Origin: an uncultured Oxalobacter sp.
Lineage (GTDB): Bacteria > Pseudomonadota > Gammaproteobacteria > Burkholderiales > Burkholderiaceae_D
NCBI GenBank assembly: GCA_937916185.1
Contig: CALGGD010000319.1
Span: forward strand, 1 to 8,609
Length of the DNA stretch: 8,609 nucleotides
Reading direction: 5' to 3'
Position numbers and translations under genes: made by a program. Positions within the stretch are counted from its first letter, which is position 1; each line of letters opens with the position of its first letter. Shown here one piece after another: positions 6,349 through 8,609 of this stretch. Under the pieces are notes generated by a model. That model made no database searches, was not told where the DNA came from, and worked only from the letters and a program-made list of their open reading frames with translations.

Positions 6349-7509
6349 TCAATGCAGGGCTTTCCTTGCTGCAATTGCACCCGCTATGACAAGGAACGCT
6401 ACTGCACCGAAGACTGCATACAGGCCATACTGATGGGCGATATAACCCATTGCAGGCGGTCCTGCCATCAGTCCCAGATAACCGATGGTTGTCACCGTTG
6501 AGATAGCCCGGCTGACCGGTAAGCCCCTGTGCTGGGAAATATATGAGAAGAGAATCGGAATCAGGTTAGAGACGCCCAGGCCGGTTATACAGAAACCTGC
6601 CATCGGAAACAAGGAACCGGATGTCCCAAGGATGATGCCGAAACCCAATATGGCGATGATACCGCTCGCAACAATGACCTTCCCTATCCCCAGCCGTTCA
6701 ACCAGCCTGTCCCCAATCAATCTGCCAATGGCAATTGCCACAGAAAAGACTGAAAATGCCAGTCCCGCCAATTCAGCTGGACTGCCTTTGGACATCATGA
6801 ACAGCGCACCCCAATCCAAGACGACACCGTCACTCATATAAAAGATGGCGCAAAGGATGCCCAAGAACAGGACAATGCCCTTGGGTCTGAGTGAAAAGGC
6901 GCTTTTTTCTTCCTGGATACCAAAAGGATAAAGATGCTGCTGGAAAATAAAAGCAAGCACCGCGAACATCAAGACTGACAGAATCGCAGTTGCAGACAGA
7001 AGGGAAAGCCCCGCTTTCAGCATCATGGAAACAATCAGTGCGCCAAGGAAACCGCCGACACTGTACATGCCATGGAAACCGGACATCAGCCGCCTGCCAC
7101 TGTGTTTCTCAACCAGCGAAGCCTGGATGTTCATCGCAATATCGACAATGCCGGAAGACACCCCGAAAATGAACAGTGTCACCGCAAAAAGAAAAACATC
7201 TGATGTGAAGGCAAGGACAACAAGCGAGCATAGGAAAACCGCTGTTGACAGGCACAAGGTTTTCCGGCATCCGAACCGGTTTGTCAGCCAGCCAGCCCAT
7301 AGCATGGAAAGCAAGGCGCCGGTACCAATCAGCAGAAGCAGTCCACCCAGTTCGGCATCATTGACCTGGAGCCTTGCCTTGGCGAAAGGCACCAGGACAG
7401 CCCAGACAGAAACAGCAATGCCAAGGACCAGGAAAACATACCGGGTCGCATACTCATCCCAGTGGAATGCTGCCTGATGCTGGTCTTTCGCCGTTGTCGG
7501 AAAGGTCAT
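6349..7509 (-). CDS. MFS transporter, YbjJ-like, substrate unknown
   Basis: This is an inner-membrane carrier of 386 residues with about 12 predicted hydrophobic segments. The loop between segments 2 and 3 carries an MFS motif-A-like sequence, GWLTNRFGCRK (73-83). The run DIAMNIQASLVEKHSGRR and then LMSGFHGMYSVGGFLGA (123-157) resembles the YbjJ group of the major facilitator superfamily. No substrate can be assigned from sequence, and YbjJ itself is poorly characterised to my knowledge. The ATG at 7509-7507 is the only start that keeps the first membrane segment, yet it has no recognisable ribosome binding site and follows a T7 tract. An earlier ATG (7528-7526), overlapping the yccU stop, is one base out of frame. 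The gene lies between yccU-like and tsaB genes in one operon. A metabolic link to them is unproven. Confidence 0.88.
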   Translation of the reverse strand: MTFPTTAKDQHQAAFHWDEYATRYVFLVLGIAVSVWAVLVPFAKARLQVNDAELGGLLLLIGTGALLSMLWAGWLTNRFGCRKTLCLSTAVFLCSLVVLAFTSDVFLFAVTLFIFGVSSGIVDIAMNIQASLVEKHSGRRLMSGFHGMYSVGGFLGALIVSMMLKAGLSLLSATAILSVLMFAVLAFIFQQHLYPFGIQEEKSAFSLRPKGIVLFLGILCAIFYMSDGVVLDWGALFMMSKGSPAELAGLAFSVFSVAIAIGRLIGDRLVERLGIGKVIVASGIIAILGFGIILGTSGSLFPMAGFCITGLGVSNLIPILFSYISQHRGLPVSRAISTVTTIGYLGLMAGPPAMGYIAHQYGLYAVFGAVAFLVIAGAIAARKALH

Positions 7510-7528
7510 ATACAGAAAAAAAGGTCAT
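7510..7528 (-). other. Duplicated ATGACCTTT with T7 tract at the transporter start
   Basis: On the leftward strand ATGACCTTT begins at 7528 (overlapping the yccU stop TGA) and again at 7509 (the transporter start). Between them lie a run of seven T residues and CTGTAT. The two ATG codons are 19 bases apart, so the first is out of frame by one. With six T residues in place of seven, the first ATG would be in frame and form a typical ATGA-coupled start. It is an unusual junction and a possible slippage or sequencing-error site. Confidence 0.5.
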
Positions 7529-7938
7529 TCGCCAAGAAGTTCCTTGTGCATTTCAAACATGCAATGGTCGGCAACCACCTTGAGACCAGCCTGGTCCGCA
7601 ATCCGGGAAGCCTCTTCACTGACAATGCCCTTCTGCATCCACAGGACTTTGGCGCCAATCTCAACAGCCTGCCGCGCAATATCCGGCATGGCTTCCGGCT
7701 TCCTGAAACAGTCAACGACATCCACCTTGAAAGGGATGTCTTTCAATGACGCATAGGCTTTCTCGCCAAGCCCCTCCGTGATGGTCGGGTTGACAGGCAC
7801 AATCCGATAGCCATGCGCCTGGAGGAATTTGGGTACATAGTGCGCGCCCTTTTCGGTATTCGTAGAAAAACCGACGATGGCGACGGTCTTGCTTTCCTGA
7901 AGGATGGCCTTCATACCCTGTTTATCTTGAACCAGCAT
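7525..7938 (-). CDS. CoA-binding domain protein, YccU-like
   Basis: This is a small cytoplasmic protein with a Rossmann CoA-binding fold, the same length (137 residues) as E. coli YccU. The conserved features are TVAIVGFSTNTEKGAHYVPKF starting near residue 18, VPVNP at 47-51, DVVDCFRKPE at 73-82, LWMQKGI at 99-105, and VVADHCMFEMH at 121-131. These proteins match the CoA-binding domain of succinyl-CoA synthetase alpha subunits but lack the catalytic part. Their physiological role is not settled. The ATG at 7938-7936 has a strong AGGAG (7950-7946) 7 bases upstream. M9 is a less likely start. The gene leads the yccU-transporter-tsaB-rimI-udg run, 15 bases ahead of the transporter, and follows a 170-base spacer after gluQ. 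No convincing promoter was identified in that spacer. Confidence 0.9.
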   Translation of the reverse strand: MLVQDKQGMKAILQESKTVAIVGFSTNTEKGAHYVPKFLQAHGYRIVPVNPTITEGLGEKAYASLKDIPFKVDVVDCFRKPEAMPDIARQAVEIGAKVLWMQKGIVSEEASRIADQAGLKVVADHCMFEMHKELLGE

Positions 7939-7975
7939 AGCTATTCTCCTGATTGTTCAACAACTTATTGATTTA

Positions 7976-7990
7976 ATCTGATTTTCAGCT
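7976..7990. repeat. Imperfect 15-base direct repeat, copy 1
   Basis: ATCTGATTTTCAGCT on the plus strand matches ATCTGATATTCAGCT at 8094-8108 in 14 of 15 positions, in the same orientation, 118 bases start to start. The two copies bracket most of the gluQ-yccU spacer. Their function is unknown. Confidence 0.55.
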
Positions 7991-7996
7991 AAAGGA

Positions 7997-8017
7997 AAAA
8001 TCCTGCCCAAAATCCTG
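7997..8017. repeat. Short direct repeat AAAATCCTG x2
   Basis: AAAATCCTG occurs at 7997-8005 and again at 8009-8017 with CCC between, a 12-base period. The second copy also forms AAATC-N7-GATTT (8010-8026). It lies in the middle of the gluQ-yccU spacer and may be regulatory or merely low-complexity AT-rich DNA. Confidence 0.4.
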
Positions 8018-8072
8018 AAAAGATTTCCAGTGGGAACCTGTTTTCAAACCAACTGACATATTACCATATCTT

Positions 8073-8111
8073 TAAGGCTGAAACAGATTCTATATCTGAT
8101 ATTCAGCTTTA
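8073..8111. repeat. Hairpin overlapping the gluQ stop codon
   Basis: The outer stem pairs 8073-8082 (TAAGGCTGAA) with 8102-8111 (TTCAGCTTTA): ten pairs, one of them G-U in plus-strand RNA and mismatched on the other strand. The inner stem CAGAT (8084-8088) pairs with ATCTG (8094-8098) around a 5-base loop. On the gluQ strand the structure covers the TAA stop and is followed by AAAGATATGG, with no T run, so it is not a canonical intrinsic terminator. It may stabilise the 3' end of gluQ mRNA. The right arm is also copy 2 of the 15-base direct repeat (8094-8108). Confidence 0.5.
8094..8108. repeat. Imperfect 15-base direct repeat, copy 2
   Basis: ATCTGATATTCAGCT differs from the copy at 7976-7990 by one base. 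A degenerate inverted third copy (GGCTGAAACAGAT, 8076-8088) pairs with it to make the hairpin at 8073-8111. Confidence 0.55.
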
Positions 8112-8609
8112 TATAAAATACTCAATCTTTTGTTTTTTATAAACTTTTTCAATATTCCATGATGAAATGGCGAACTTCCAAAAATCTGACAGGGAATCAA
8201 TGTCAGCAGTCATCGGCATCCCCAGGAATTTGAGAACATTCTTGAGCAACGGTACAGGTTGGCAATCGGCAATGGAAGCCGCATGAGTCTGTTTGGAGAG
8301 TTTTTCCTGATGGCTGTTTACAGCGAGTGGCAGATGCGCATAGCACGGTGGTTCCCGGTCAAGGCAACGGTAAAGCCAGATCTGGCGCGGTGTTGAATCC
8401 AACAGGTCTGCACCACGTATGACATCAGTGATGCCCTGCTCGATATCATCCACGACAACAGCAAACTGATAGGCAAAAAGGCCGTCTGCACGCAGTACGA
8501 CAAAATCACCGACATCCCGTGACAGACGCTGTGTCTGGATTCCCTGTATCCTGTCTTCAAAAACGGTAGGGTCATCAGGAACCCGAAGCCGCCATGACCG
8601 GACCGGCCT
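8109..8609 (-). CDS. gluQ: Glutamyl-Q tRNA(Asp) synthetase, 5' end cut by window edge
   Basis: GluQ (YadB) activates glutamate without tRNA and attaches it to queuosine at position 34 of tRNA-Asp. The 166 C-terminal residues are present and the frame is open to the window edge. The part seen aligns with E. coli YadB: DGLFAYQFAVVVDDIEQGIT, VIRGADLLDSTPRQIWLY, HLPLAVN, and the KMSKS-equivalent KLSKQTHA (around 8283-8303). A complete GluRS would be far longer and carry an anticodon-binding domain after this motif, whereas this protein stops about 65 residues later, which fits GluQ. The last dozen residues (KVYKKQKIEYFI) are lysine-rich, encoded by very AT-rich DNA and unlike the E. coli end; this is probably drift at a tolerant C-terminus. 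Catalytic N-terminal residues lie outside, so integrity cannot be judged. Confidence 0.94.
   Translation of the reverse strand, partial: RPVRSWRLRVPDDPTVFEDRIQGIQTQRLSRDVGDFVVLRADGLFAYQFAVVVDDIEQGITDVIRGADLLDSTPRQIWLYRCLDREPPCYAHLPLAVNSHQEKLSKQTHAASIADCQPVPLLKNVLKFLGMPMTADIDSLSDFWKFAISSWNIEKVYKKQKIEYFI

Noticed and set aside
6318..6380. 21-residue N-terminal extension of TsaB
   Set aside because: It would overlap the transporter gene by 32 bases, and the conserved start MPTIISIDTS is at 6317.
7025..7477. 150-codon plus-strand open frame opposite the MFS gene
   Set aside because: Antisense to a membrane protein; its polar Ser/Thr/Arg-rich composition is what complementing hydrophobic codons produces.
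7939..8108. Small ORF or RNA gene in the gluQ-yccU spacer
   Set aside because: No frame with a start and ribosome binding site stands out, and the hairpin lacks a T run or any known RNA family signature I recognise.
1..8609. CRISPR array, tRNA/rRNA genes, transposase or integrase
   Set aside because: No regularly spaced repeats, cloverleaf-like sequence, rRNA motif or recombinase frame was seen on either strand.

Overview
The window looks like ordinary chromosome of a moderate-GC betaproteobacterium. The proteins read as Burkholderiales-type, and the neighbourhoods lplT/alr-radA and tsaB-rimI-udg are familiar from that order. The roughly even base composition fits Oxalobacteraceae such as Oxalobacter better than the GC-rich Burkholderia or Ralstonia, but this placement is inference from memory of gene order and base composition. 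Eleven protein genes are supported, two of them cut by the window edges. I see no rRNA, tRNA, CRISPR array, insertion sequence or phage gene.

Left part (1-3572). radA (cut at its 3' end) and alr run leftward as a tight pair with a 34-base gap. A 227-base divergent promoter region separates alr from lplT, a lysophospholipid flippase gene that runs rightward from a GTG start with a strong ribosome binding site.

Middle (3573-4313). Convergent with lplT is a complete higBA toxin-antitoxin operon in toxin-first order. It is clearly more AT-rich than its neighbours, with hand-counted lines of 35-42% GC against about 55% in udg. It carries its own promoter: a perfect -35 box, and a perfect 17-base palindrome filling the spacer up to the -10 box. 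The predicted transcript start is about three bases before the toxin ATG, so the toxin message may be leaderless. This is the most evident accessory element in the window.

Right part (4314-8609), all leftward. The order of transcription is gluQ (cut at its 5' end), a 170-base AT-rich spacer with a hairpin and repeated motifs, yccU-like CoA-binding protein, YbjJ-like MFS transporter, tsaB, rimI and udg. Junctions from yccU to udg are 31 bases or less and include an 8-base overlap (tsaB/rimI) and an ATGA overlap (rimI/udg), so these five genes probably form one operon that may read through into higBA. gluQ, tsaB and rimI all modify the translation apparatus (queuosine of tRNA-Asp, t6A37 of tRNAs, and ribosomal protein S18), while udg and radA serve DNA repair.

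I found no convincing undescribed multi-gene system. The points most worth a second look are the higBA promoter geometry, the MFS start region (duplicated ATGACCTTT around a T7 tract, one base out of frame), and the repeated GCTGAA-CAGAT motif after gluQ.
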